NCBI GenBank assembly: GCA_021160785.1
Contig: JAGHBX010000551.1
Location: forward strand, 1 to 12,283
DNA: 12,283 bases
DNA from: Planctomycetota bacterium
GTDB lineage: Bacteria > Planctomycetota > Phycisphaerae > Sedimentisphaerales > Anaerohalosphaeraceae
Direction: 5' to 3'
In this document: positions 6,042 to 11,837 of the stretch, one piece after another
How positions within the stretch are numbered: position 1 is the stretch's first letter
How the letters are laid out: each line of letters begins with the position of its first letter
Notes under the pieces: model-generated
Database searches by the model: none
What the model was told of the DNA's origin: nothing
Seen by the model: the letters and a program-made list of their open reading frames with translations, nothing else
Program-made: the position numbers and the translations under genes

Positions 6042-6058
6042 GACGTTGCCTCTAAAAT
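6030..6058 (+). promoter_or_regulatory. Candidate sigma-70 promoter of the secreted glycosidase-like gene
   Basis: TTGCTT (6030-6035), a 17-bp spacer and TAAAAT (6053-6058). Transcription would begin near 6065, about 40 bp before the ATG at 6105. Confidence 0.35.
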
Positions 6059-6104
6059 GACCGAGTCTGAATAAGGTCATTGTCTTTTGAAAGGGTGTGG
6101 TGCA

Positions 6105-7766
6105 ATGAAACGCATGATTACGGTTTGTTTGATTGTATTGCTGGTTGCCGGCGGCCCTTTGCGGGCGAAAAAGGTCTACCAGTATCGGTGGTTCTATATG
6201 AGCCGCAATTTGAGCAGTGATTTGGATGTTGCTTATATCAGCGACAAGATTCGTGCTGCTGCCGACGCCGGGCTAAACGGCATGGTCTTGAGTGCCGGCC
6301 TGGATCGGCTGAGCATGCAAACCGACGCTTATCTGCGGCGACTCGATCAGGTCAAGGCCGTCTGCGACAGCAGGGGGGTCGAGTTGATTCCGATTATTTT
6401 CTCGGTCGGCTATGGAGGCAGTGTGCTGGCGCATAATAAGGAACTGGCGGCCGGAATTCCGGTTGTCGATGCGCTTTATGTTGCAGGCGACGGCAAAGCC
6501 GGGTTTGTCCCTGATCCGCAGGTGTCGTTTGTTAACGGCGGATTCGAGAAGCACGACGCCAACAGGGTTTCGGGGTATCGGTTTAACGATCGGCCCGGCG
6601 AGGTGAGCTTTGTCGATACGACCGTGTTCGCCGAAGGCGCCGCGGCGCTTCGGTTTGAAGGTTTCGGCGCCTTTGAGCATGGGCATGCTCGCGTCATGCA
6701 GGAGGTGGCGGTTCGACCGCATCGGTTGTATAGGGTCAGTTGCCGGGTGAAGACTGAGTCGCTACAGCCGGAGGGGTGTTTTCGGCTGATGGTTCTTGCC
6801 GACGGCAGGACAATTGCCCCGTTTGATCCGCGGGTGCCGGATACGACGGACTGGCGCAAGGTGACGTTAGGTTTCAACAGCCTGGGCTATGACAAGGTGC
6901 GTATCTATGTGGGTGCATGGGGTGGCAAGAGGGGCAGGTTCTGGGTGGACGATCTCCGGATCGAGGAGATCGGAATGGTCAATCTTCTGCGACGTCCCGG
7001 CACGCCGATCACCATCTGCAATGAGCGGACCGGCGAGGTGCTTACACCAGGGCGGGACTACAGGCAACCGGCTGATACGCGGCGGAATTTCAGATTTGAT
7101 CATGACGGACCTGTTATTGAACTTGTCGAAGGCGGCAGGATCAGGCAGGGGGACCGGCTCAGTGTCAGTTTCTACCACGGAATCGGAATCAATCGGGGCC
7201 AGGTCAGCGTGTGCATGTCCGAACCGGAGGTGTATGAGATATGGCAAAAGGAGGCAAGACTGCTGCACGAGCGGCTTGGTGCGTCCAGGTATCTTTTGAG
7301 CATGGACGAGATTCGCGCCGGAGGGTCCTGTCGGGCATGCAAAGACAGGAATATGTCGATGGGAGAAATGCTCGCCGATTGTATCACAAGGCAATGTCAG
7401 ATACTCAGGGAGTTCAATCCCAACGCCAAAGTGTTTGTCTGGTCGGATATGCTGGATCCGAATCATAATGCCCATGCGGATTATTACCTTGTTGACGGCG
7501 ACTTTACCGGTTCGTGGAAGCATGTGCCCAAAGACCTTGTGATTGTGTGCTGGTACTACAAAAAGCGGCACGAAAGCCTGGCCCATTTTTCGCAGTTGGG
7601 TTTTGAAACATTAGCTGGGGCGTATTATGACGGCGACACGCTGGAAAATCCGATCGGCTGGCTTGAAGTGCTCGATAAAACCCAAGGGGCGGTGGGCATT
7701 ATGTACACGACGTGGCAAAGAAGGTACGATCTGCTCGGATCGTTCGGGCAACTTGTCACGCGATGA
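6105..7766 (+). CDS. Secreted glycoside-hydrolase-like protein (GH20-like barrel with inserted carbohydrate-binding domain)
   Basis: 553 aa from the ATG at 6105, which has AAAGGG nine bases upstream; an in-frame TTG at 6087 would add six residues in front of the signal peptide and is less likely. Residues 1-21 are a signal peptide (MKRMITVCLIVLLVAGGPLR-A). Residues 24-130 look like the first strands of a TIM barrel. About 142-290 is a jelly-roll module of the CBM4/9 style (FVNGGFE start, WRKVTLGF, RFWVDDLRIEE end). The barrel then resumes at about 370: YLLSMDEIRAGG (396-407) holds an adjacent Asp-Glu pair (D401/E402) placed like the GH20 hexosaminidase catalytic pair, followed by VFVWSDMLD (443-451) and VIVCWYY (479-485). 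An active glycosidase acting on an extracellular polysaccharide is plausible; the family number and substrate are inference. It stands alone, not in an operon. Confidence 0.65.
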   Translation: MKRMITVCLIVLLVAGGPLRAKKVYQYRWFYMSRNLSSDLDVAYISDKIRAAADAGLNGMVLSAGLDRLSMQTDAYLRRLDQVKAVCDSRGVELIPIIFSVGYGGSVLAHNKELAAGIPVVDALYVAGDGKAGFVPDPQVSFVNGGFEKHDANRVSGYRFNDRPGEVSFVDTTVFAEGAAALRFEGFGAFEHGHARVMQEVAVRPHRLYRVSCRVKTESLQPEGCFRLMVLADGRTIAPFDPRVPDTTDWRKVTLGFNSLGYDKVRIYVGAWGGKRGRFWVDDLRIEEIGMVNLLRRPGTPITICNERTGEVLTPGRDYRQPADTRRNFRFDHDGPVIELVEGGRIRQGDRLSVSFYHGIGINRGQVSVCMSEPEVYEIWQKEARLLHERLGASRYLLSMDEIRAGGSCRACKDRNMSMGEMLADCITRQCQILREFNPNAKVFVWSDMLDPNHNAHADYYLVDGDFTGSWKHVPKDLVIVCWYYKKRHESLAHFSQLGFETLAGAYYDGDTLENPIGWLEVLDKTQGAVGIMYTTWQRRYDLLGSFGQLVTR

Positions 7767-7803
7767 CAGTACTGGAGCCCCGTGAAAATGTGCACTGGGC
7801 GGC

Positions 7804-7833
7804 ATCCTTTCTCGGCGCAGCCGAAAGGGATGG
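7804..7833. terminator. Hairpin between convergent genes; second copy of the foldback core
   Basis: CGGC-GCA-GCCG is extended by TTT/AAA and CATCC/GGATG pairs with one bulge. It sits 37 bp after the glycosidase-like stop (7766) and 15 bp after the cold-shock stop (minus strand, 7849), a natural place for a shared terminator. The 22 bases at 7812-7833 are identical to 1578-1599 in the foldback element near the HNH gene, so this is also a dispersed repeat. Confidence 0.5.
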
Positions 7834-7848
7834 GCAGGTCGGGTGTTT

Positions 7849-8091
7849 CTACTCGGCGGGCGGATTGTTTTCAGCAGCCGGCTCGGTGGATGTCTTCAGC
7901 GTTACATTGCCGGCTCGGGGCCCCTTTTCTCCCTCGACAATTTCAAAGCAGATGGTATCGCCGTCGTTGAGCGTTCGAAGTTTCTCGTCGGCAAAGTCGG
8001 AATAGTGAACAAAGACGTCGGCACCGCCTTCATGGGCGACGAATCCGTAACCTTTTCTCTTGTCAAACCACTTGACCGTTCCTTCTGCCAT
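7849..8091 (-). CDS. Cold-shock domain protein (CspA family)
   Basis: 80 aa. Single OB-fold that binds single-stranded RNA/DNA in the cytoplasm and acts as an RNA chaperone. TVKWFD (5-10), the RNP1 motif KGYGFV (13-18) and RNP2 VFVHYS (26-31) are all present, followed by the usual GDTICFEIVEGEKGPRAGNV. The cold-shock domain ends near residue 66; the remaining 14 residues are a Pro/Glu-rich tail (STEPAAENNPPAE), longer than in CspA itself at about 70 aa. AAAGGAG six bases before the ATG is a strong ribosome site. It lies 119 bp downstream of the HU-family gene on the same strand, and the leaders of the two share a sequence motif. Confidence 0.95.
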   Translation of the reverse strand: MAEGTVKWFDKRKGYGFVAHEGGADVFVHYSDFADEKLRTLNDGDTICFEIVEGEKGPRAGNVTLKTSTEPAAENNPPAE

Positions 8092-8149
8092 CTGCTGCTC
8101 CTTTGGATGCTGACTTCAAACCCCGATTGACATGATGACAAACCTGTGT

Positions 8150-8164
8150 TCCAAAGTTCCCCGA
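8150..8164 (-). promoter_or_regulatory. Leader motif shared with the HU-family gene, copy in front of the cold-shock gene
   Basis: On the minus strand the sequence is TCGGGG-AACTTTGGA, ending 58 bp before the cold-shock ATG. The HU leader at 8560-8575 carries the same sequence with one extra C after the G-run. No protein frame explains it. Confidence 0.4.
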
Positions 8165-8210
8165 TTCGGTATTTTCCGAGTCTATCGCTCTCGTGCCTTC
8201 GGGTCCCGGC

Positions 8211-8519
8211 CTACTCTACGTCTCCGGCGGGGACAAGCGCCTCCAGTTTTTGCTTCATAAGGCGACCCATCTTGAACTTGACCGTTCGTTTTGCCGGTAC
8301 GGGCACACGTTCGAGTGTCCGTGGATTCTGGGCGACTCTTGCCGCCCGCGTTCTGGTCTCGAAGACGCCGAAATCGCGGAACTCCAGGCGATTGTCTCTG
8401 GCCAATTCAGCGACGACTTCATCAAGGAAAGATTGAACAATACGCTTGACAACAACTCGCTTGGCCTGCGTACTCTCTGCAATACGATCAATAAGTTCTT
8501 TCTTCGTGACAGTTGACAT
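8211..8519 (-). CDS. HU/IHF-family DNA-binding protein
   Basis: 102 aa. Nucleoid-associated dimeric DNA-bending protein. The N-terminal helices (TKKELIDRIAESTQ) are followed by the family core RLEFRDFGVFETRTRAARVAQNP (44-66) and the DNA-inserting arm with Pro near NPRTLERVPVP. The C-terminal strand and helix are TVKFKMGRLMKQKLE. NPRT at the tip of the arm and the length, slightly over the usual 90-100 aa, resemble IHF-like and planctomycete HU variants; no partner subunit is visible. ATG at 8519 with GAGG about seven bases upstream. A good sigma-70-like promoter lies at 8604-8632. Transcription may continue into the cold-shock gene, since no clear terminator separates them. Confidence 0.93.
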   Translation of the reverse strand: MSTVTKKELIDRIAESTQAKRVVVKRIVQSFLDEVVAELARDNRLEFRDFGVFETRTRAARVAQNPRTLERVPVPAKRTVKFKMGRLMKQKLEALVPAGDVE

Positions 8520-8559
8520 CGGCTACCTCAATATCAAATAGGAGTTCTCCAAACGTTCA

Positions 8560-8575
8560 TCCAAAGTTGCCCCGA
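8560..8575 (-). promoter_or_regulatory. Leader motif shared with the cold-shock gene, copy in front of the HU gene
   Basis: Minus strand: TCGGGGCAACTTTGGA, ending 40 bp before the HU ATG and inside the predicted 5' leader (start of transcription near 8597). It matches 8150-8164 except for one inserted base. Confidence 0.4.
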
Positions 8576-8603
8576 AATATTGACCGGACGGCAACCACAA
8601 ACC

Positions 8604-8632
8604 ACTATACTGCAAGGACTTCTATACGGCAA
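8604..8632 (-). promoter_or_regulatory. Candidate sigma-70 promoter of the HU-family gene
   Basis: Minus strand: TTGCCG (8627-8632), a 17-bp spacer, TATAGT (8604-8609). The upstream flank (8638-8656) is T-rich on the plus strand, A-rich on the minus strand, as in an UP-type element. The leader would be about 75-80 nt. The rest of 8520-8713 shows no gene. Confidence 0.5.
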
Positions 8633-8713
8633 GCACTTTTTTTCATATTTTTTTCTACACCACGAATTGCGGATTTTGAACGCAAAACGCCGGTTTTTCA
8701 GGTCCTTGCGGCG

Positions 8714-9883
8714 TCATTCGCCGATCTTATATAAATGAACATCCCATGCTTTGAATTCATCCTCGAATGTGCCATTTCGGCAAATAAGACTTCGATTTTC
8801 GCCCAGGACCTCGATCTCCTTTGCGCTGGTTGGCTCTGCGATCTTAAATCCCGCCTTCGTTCGGCCGTTGCGCATGGCGACGGCAAAAACATAAACCGTA
8901 CCTTTGTGCCTCTTCATCATCGCGGTAATCGGAACCTGGGGATTAGCGGGAACCGCTTTGACGCCGTCGACGATGGCCGGGCTGTTCAGCACCGGTGCAA
9001 GTTTGGCGATCTGTCTGTTGATACCGGTGATTGCCGTCAGCATCTCCGGATCGGCGAGAATCGCCGACTCGTTAAATCGCGGCTGCCACTCGTGAACAAA
9101 ATAGATCAGCCCCGTCGAGCCGTGAATAATCGACATCCACACCTCGCACCGCACCTGATGCGGCGTCGCCTTTTTCGTCGGGTTCTGAATGCGCGTGCAC
9201 TCGATGCAGTTCCATATGACTTTGCTGCCGCCGGTCCACTTAACCAATCGCTCGACGCCGCGTGCGACATACCACAACTTGCCCGCCACCTGCGGCTTGC
9301 TGTGCGCTGCCGGATAGATATCGAACGACGCAATATCGCAGCCCTTGATATATTCGGGATAATCCTCCGGATGATTCGTGCGAACGCCGCGCCCGTACCA
9401 GCCGTCCCATGCAACACCCTGCCCCAGGTTCAGCACCACCGGCCGCGACGGGTCGTTCGCCTTGATTCGCTTATAATCGGCAATGATCTTCGCAGGCGGA
9501 ATCGGCGGGCCATACCCCTTGCCTTTACCTAACGACTGGGCATTATCAGGTTCGTCGCCGTGCATCCAGCCGATGATCGTCTTGTCGTCCAGTCGCACCA
9601 TCGCCACGTTGTTTTGATGGCAGACGACCTTCATCCCGGCAGTCTTCAACTGGTTCAATTGCAGTTCCGTGGGCCCTTTCCACAGCCCGATATACGTATT
9701 GAACCCGGCGGCCTTGTACTGTGGCGCTTTGGCGGGATTCTGCAGCCAGACCGCAATCGGGAAAAACGCCTCTCTTTTGTCCGGACCGTTGACCCATCGC
9801 CCATACGCATTGGCGGCGACGGCAGGCGACACACACAGGGACCACAGTAAAACCGCCAACAGAACCACATTTCGTCTGTTCAT
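8714..9883 (-). CDS. Secreted TIM-barrel glycoside-hydrolase-like protein
   Basis: 389 aa from the ATG at 9883, chosen because AGGAG stands seven bases upstream; a TTG six codons earlier has no comparable site. Residues 1-23 form a signal peptide (MNRRNVVLLAVLLWSLCVSP, then AVA cleavage). The mature protein reads like a clan GH-A barrel: FFPIAVWLQNP (40-50), AGFNTYIGLW, IIGWMHGDEPDN (103-114) with an acid/base candidate E111, CDIASFDIYP, and VIWNCIECT (222-230) with a nucleophile candidate E228 at the end of a strand, then GLIYFVHEW. A small beta-domain (about 310-389) closes the protein, as in GH42/GH5-like enzymes. Exact family and substrate are not recognised. Alone on its strand, 194 bp upstream of the HU gene. 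Confidence 0.7.
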   Translation of the reverse strand: MNRRNVVLLAVLLWSLCVSPAVAANAYGRWVNGPDKREAFFPIAVWLQNPAKAPQYKAAGFNTYIGLWKGPTELQLNQLKTAGMKVVCHQNNVAMVRLDDKTIIGWMHGDEPDNAQSLGKGKGYGPPIPPAKIIADYKRIKANDPSRPVVLNLGQGVAWDGWYGRGVRTNHPEDYPEYIKGCDIASFDIYPAAHSKPQVAGKLWYVARGVERLVKWTGGSKVIWNCIECTRIQNPTKKATPHQVRCEVWMSIIHGSTGLIYFVHEWQPRFNESAILADPEMLTAITGINRQIAKLAPVLNSPAIVDGVKAVPANPQVPITAMMKRHKGTVYVFAVAMRNGRTKAGFKIAEPTSAKEIEVLGENRSLICRNGTFEDEFKAWDVHLYKIGE

Positions 9884-9918
9884 AATGCTACTCCTGGACA
9901 AAAAAAATCATCTGCACC

Positions 9919-9966
9919 GAGGCGCCGCCATCCCGTAGGGACGACCCTTGCGGTTGCCCTCGCCTC
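9919..9966. repeat. Dispersed hairpin repeat, copy 2, within a longer inverted repeat
   Basis: The 24 bases 9933-9956 match 1520-1543 with two mismatches. Here the repeat lies between GAGGCG (9919-9924) and CGCCTC (9961-9966), so the whole forms a larger stem-loop. It lies upstream of the second secreted glycosidase-like gene and 140 bp before the reductase pseudogene. Confidence 0.5.
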
Positions 9967-10106
9967 ACACCCAACCCCGGCATCGGGACGACACGGCACA
10001 GTCTAACTTAAACAAAAACAGGTAAATATGCAAACAAAAGTCTTTCTGCGTGCAGGCCCATGCGGTATGATCGGTCCGGACTCCAAACCGGGAAAGGATG
10101 TGAAGA

Positions 10107-10459
10107 ATGATTGATGTAGTTCATCTGGGAATCGGGCTGTAGGCCAGAAGATGGTTCGGTATGCCGTCGAGCGCGGCTGTTTCAATATCACAGGCGCCGT
10201 TGACCCCGCCCCCGACAAGGCCGGCGCCGGCCTCGGCCGATTGTGCGATATTGAGCCATTAGGCGTAACGGTCCGGGCGAACCTTGCTGAAGCCGTCAAA
10301 GGCGACCCGCCCGTCAAATCCAGAATCGCCGGCGGAATAAACGGCGACACAGCCACATGCGCAATCACCCTGAACACAATACCATCAATCCTGAAAACCA
10401 CCCCCGGCCTAAAAACAATGGCAAACATCCCACTGCCGGCATTCTTCATGGCTTTTTGA
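10107..10459 (+). pseudogene. Decayed dihydrodipicolinate-reductase-like oxidoreductase gene
   Basis: AAAGGA eight bases before the ATG at 10107 starts a frame MIDVVHLGIGL that meets TAG at 10140. Restoring one base there gives the Rossmann fingerprint GxGxxG (GIGLVG) and continues in the frame of GQKMVRYAVERG, then ITGAVDPAPDKAGAGLG and LGVTVRANLAEAVKG. This is the N-terminal NAD(P)-binding part of DapB/2,4-diaminopentanoate dehydrogenase-like proteins of about 330-350 aa. Directly after it the frame reads GGINGDTATCAITLNTIPSI and GLKTMANIPLPAFF, which resembles the C-terminal end of the same family, stopping at 10459. More than half of the protein between these parts is missing. One frameshift plus one large in-frame deletion make it non-functional. 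Family memory, not a search, supports this call. Confidence 0.6.
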
Positions 10460-10562
10460 CACCACAGGCGACTATGACAGCCGGAAGATTTTTTTGTTTG
10501 GCCACGGGCGCAAGATATGCGAAGCCCTCCTGTATCTATTAATAGCAACGAGCACATGTAAA

Positions 10563-10629
10563 GGTCGGGAGCATCTTTCCGTGAGGGGAGAGGGCGCATT
10601 AAGCGTTTGGCAACTCCCGGCCTTTTCTT
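10563..10629 (+). ncRNA. Compact foldable element with U-rich tail (structured RNA or orphan terminator)
   Basis: GGTCGGGAG (10563-10571) pairs with CTCCCGGCC (10614-10622) through 9 bp with one G-U. Inside the loop, CTTTCC and GGGGAG pair around a GTGA tetraloop of the GNRA class, and CGC-ATTAA-GCG forms a second hairpin extended by G-U pairs. TTTTCTT follows at once. A two-branched structure ending in a U-run suits a small RNA 3' end or a riboswitch-like terminator. I could not match it to a known class, and the next plus-strand gene is 670 bp away. Confidence 0.3.
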
Positions 10630-10859
10630 GTTGAACTGAGTGGAGGCAGGGGGGGGATTGACGAGTTTCTATTGACTATTTTCGATTGTATATTGAACGA
10701 AAATCTACAATCCGCTTGCGTCAAAGCCTGTCCCGATCCATCGGGAGCGCGCCGGGGCACAATCCCAATACCCTACATCTTAGCAGATCGAAAATCAAAG
10801 AGGAAGGCCAAAAAATACCGGATATCTAATTCCCCAGAGTAGATCTTTGGTGGTGATCT
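10630..10859. other. Gene-free stretch with simple repeats
   Basis: No frame with a credible start. Contents: eight Gs at 10649-10656; the interleaved inverted repeats ATTTTCG (10678-10684) with CGAAAAT (10698-10704) and GATTGTA (10684-10690) with TACAATC (10706-10712); and TCCCGA-TCCA-TCGGGA (10731-10746), a 6-bp hairpin. Confidence 0.6.
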
Positions 10860-11039
10860 TTAAGCTGAGTCCGGGCCAAAAAGGATTTCCTTGATGTTGA
10901 TTTTGGGAGCAATTATGACAGAGAAAACCCCAAGAAGGGGTATTAAGCTAAATATCATTATATCACTATTCATGTTATCCTCGCTTGTATCCATAAAAAC
11001 GTAATGTGCCATTGCTGTAAAGAGATACATGCCAATCAT
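10860..11039 (-). CDS. Possible small membrane protein (59 aa) or gene fragment
   Basis: The frame from ATG at 11039 to TAA at 10860 encodes 59 residues. Two hydrophobic stretches, MIGMYLFTAMAHYVFM (1-16) and IMIFSLIPLLGVFSVIIAP (27-45), are split by an acidic loop DTSEDNMNSD (17-26), and a charged end follows. This is a sensible two-helix membrane hairpin. The frame stays open upstream through RRKIR and three CCC codons to a stop 39 bases before the ATG, and a run of nine Cs lies there. No good ribosome site is seen, so it may instead be the tail of a decayed membrane protein. No homologue is recognised. Confidence 0.3.
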   Translation of the reverse strand: MIGMYLFTAMAHYVFMDTSEDNMNSDIMIFSLIPLLGVFSVIIAPKINIKEILFGPDSA

Positions 11040-11057
11040 ACGAATCTTGCGCCTGTA

Positions 11058-11066
11058 GGGGGGGGG
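11058..11066 (+). repeat. Poly-G tract (9 bases)
   Basis: Nine Gs followed by ATTTTTT. The earlier tract at 10649-10656 has eight Gs and is likewise followed by ATT. Tracts of this length are prone to slippage. Confidence 0.6.
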
Positions 11067-11144
11067 ATTTTTTGGTTAAAAGAACATATGTTGGCTTTAC
11101 ATCGGCGACCAAACTCCGATTGCCCCGGATGAAAGAGTAAATTA

Positions 11145-11173
11145 TTGATTGCTCAAGGTAATTTTGGTATGAT
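11145..11173 (+). promoter_or_regulatory. Candidate sigma-70 promoter of the small secreted protein gene
   Basis: TTGATT (11145-11150), a 17-bp spacer, TATGAT (11168-11173). This gives a leader of about 117 nt containing the hairpin ATGTTT-TAT-AAACAT (11198-11212). Confidence 0.5.
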
Positions 11174-11296
11174 TACTGATGTTGTACGGAGAAAAGTATG
11201 TTTTATAAACATGTAAGGGGAAATATCAGATTGAATTAGTCGCGGGAAACTAGAAAGAGGTGAGTTGCAGATTACAGAAAGGCGGAGGTGTGCACT

Positions 11297-11743
11297 ATGC
11301 GAGCATTTAATCGTTGGTTGGTCGGTATCGCGATGATAATGTTTTTGAGCAATGCGGTGTCGGCTCAAGGGGCATTGGAGGAGGTTTCGTCTGGCGATTC
11401 GGCGGGGAAAGTCTTCGGCATGTCTGGAGTGGGGGATATGGTGCAGGCTGCGAGCGATTTTAGGAAGGCGACGGAGGCGTTGGAGCGGTTTGGGGGGATG
11501 TTGGAAGGTATTATTTCGACCCTCTCCAAAGGCCTCGCCGAGAGCAGCAGCAATCATGCGGTGATGAGTGATTCATTCGATCCTTTCGGATTCAAGACGG
11601 CGTTTAAGACTATCCGGGAACAGGGACAGACTATCGAGAGACTGCAAAAAGCCGAGATACGGCGTTTGAAAAAAGAATGCAGACAGATGAAAAAGAAACG
11701 CAGTCGACGCGACAGGAAGAGGAGGAAACGAAAAAGCGGGTAA
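11297..11743 (+). CDS. Small secreted protein with a strongly basic C-terminal tail, function unknown
   Basis: 148 aa from the ATG at 11297; GGAGG lies eight bases upstream, and the in-frame GTG at 11288 overlaps that site, so it is rejected. Residues 1-23 are a signal peptide (MRAFNRWLVGIAMIMFLSNA, then VSA-QG). The mature part begins with a Gly/Ser-rich segment, then amphipathic helices (MVQAASDFRKATEALERFGG; LEGIISTLSKGLAE), a linker DSFDPFG, and a helical stretch IREQGQTIERLQ. The last 30 residues are almost half Lys/Arg (KKKRSRRDRKRRKRKSG). Such a tail could bind nucleic acid or acidic polysaccharide outside the cell. No family is recognised. The opposite strand is also open here, but the signal peptide, ribosome site and promoter favour the plus strand. 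The gene ends 94 bp before the transposase. Confidence 0.65.
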   Translation: MRAFNRWLVGIAMIMFLSNAVSAQGALEEVSSGDSAGKVFGMSGVGDMVQAASDFRKATEALERFGGMLEGIISTLSKGLAESSSNHAVMSDSFDPFGFKTAFKTIREQGQTIERLQKAEIRRLKKECRQMKKKRSRRDRKRRKRKSG

Positions 11744-11799
11744 GTGGTCGCAATGGGAAAGGGTGAATTAGATAATATGCAGGTCATCCGGTTAGCGGT

Positions 11800-11805
11800 T
11801 ATAAT
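11800..11805 (+). promoter_or_regulatory. Perfect TATAAT -10 in front of the IS110 transposase, without a -35
   Basis: TATAAT lies inside a small GCGG/CCGC hairpin (11795-11811), 32 bp before the transposase ATG. No reasonable -35 is found 16-18 bp upstream. In IS110-family elements the -35 can come from the right end when the element circularises; whether that applies here is inference. Confidence 0.3.
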
Positions 11806-11837
11806 TTCCGCAAAAACTTAATCTGAAAGGGATGGCC

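Noticed and set aside
6867..7586. 239-codon minus-strand frame inside the glycosidase-like gene
   Set aside because: Antisense to a gene with signal peptide and catalytic-like motifs; typical of GC-rich codon structure.
8735..9532. 265-codon plus-strand frame opposite the second secreted glycosidase-like gene
   Set aside because: Arg/Asp/His-rich shadow translation; the minus strand has the signal peptide, ribosome site and HGDEPD and IECT motifs.
10678..10712. H-type pseudoknot from the two interleaved inverted repeats
   Set aside because: The loops that must cross the 7-bp stems are 0 and 1 nt, too short for a stable pseudoknot.
11153..11557. 134-codon minus-strand frame over the small secreted protein
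   Set aside because: No ribosome site, Arg/His/Pro-rich shadow composition, and it runs against a plus-strand gene with promoter, GGAGG and signal peptide.
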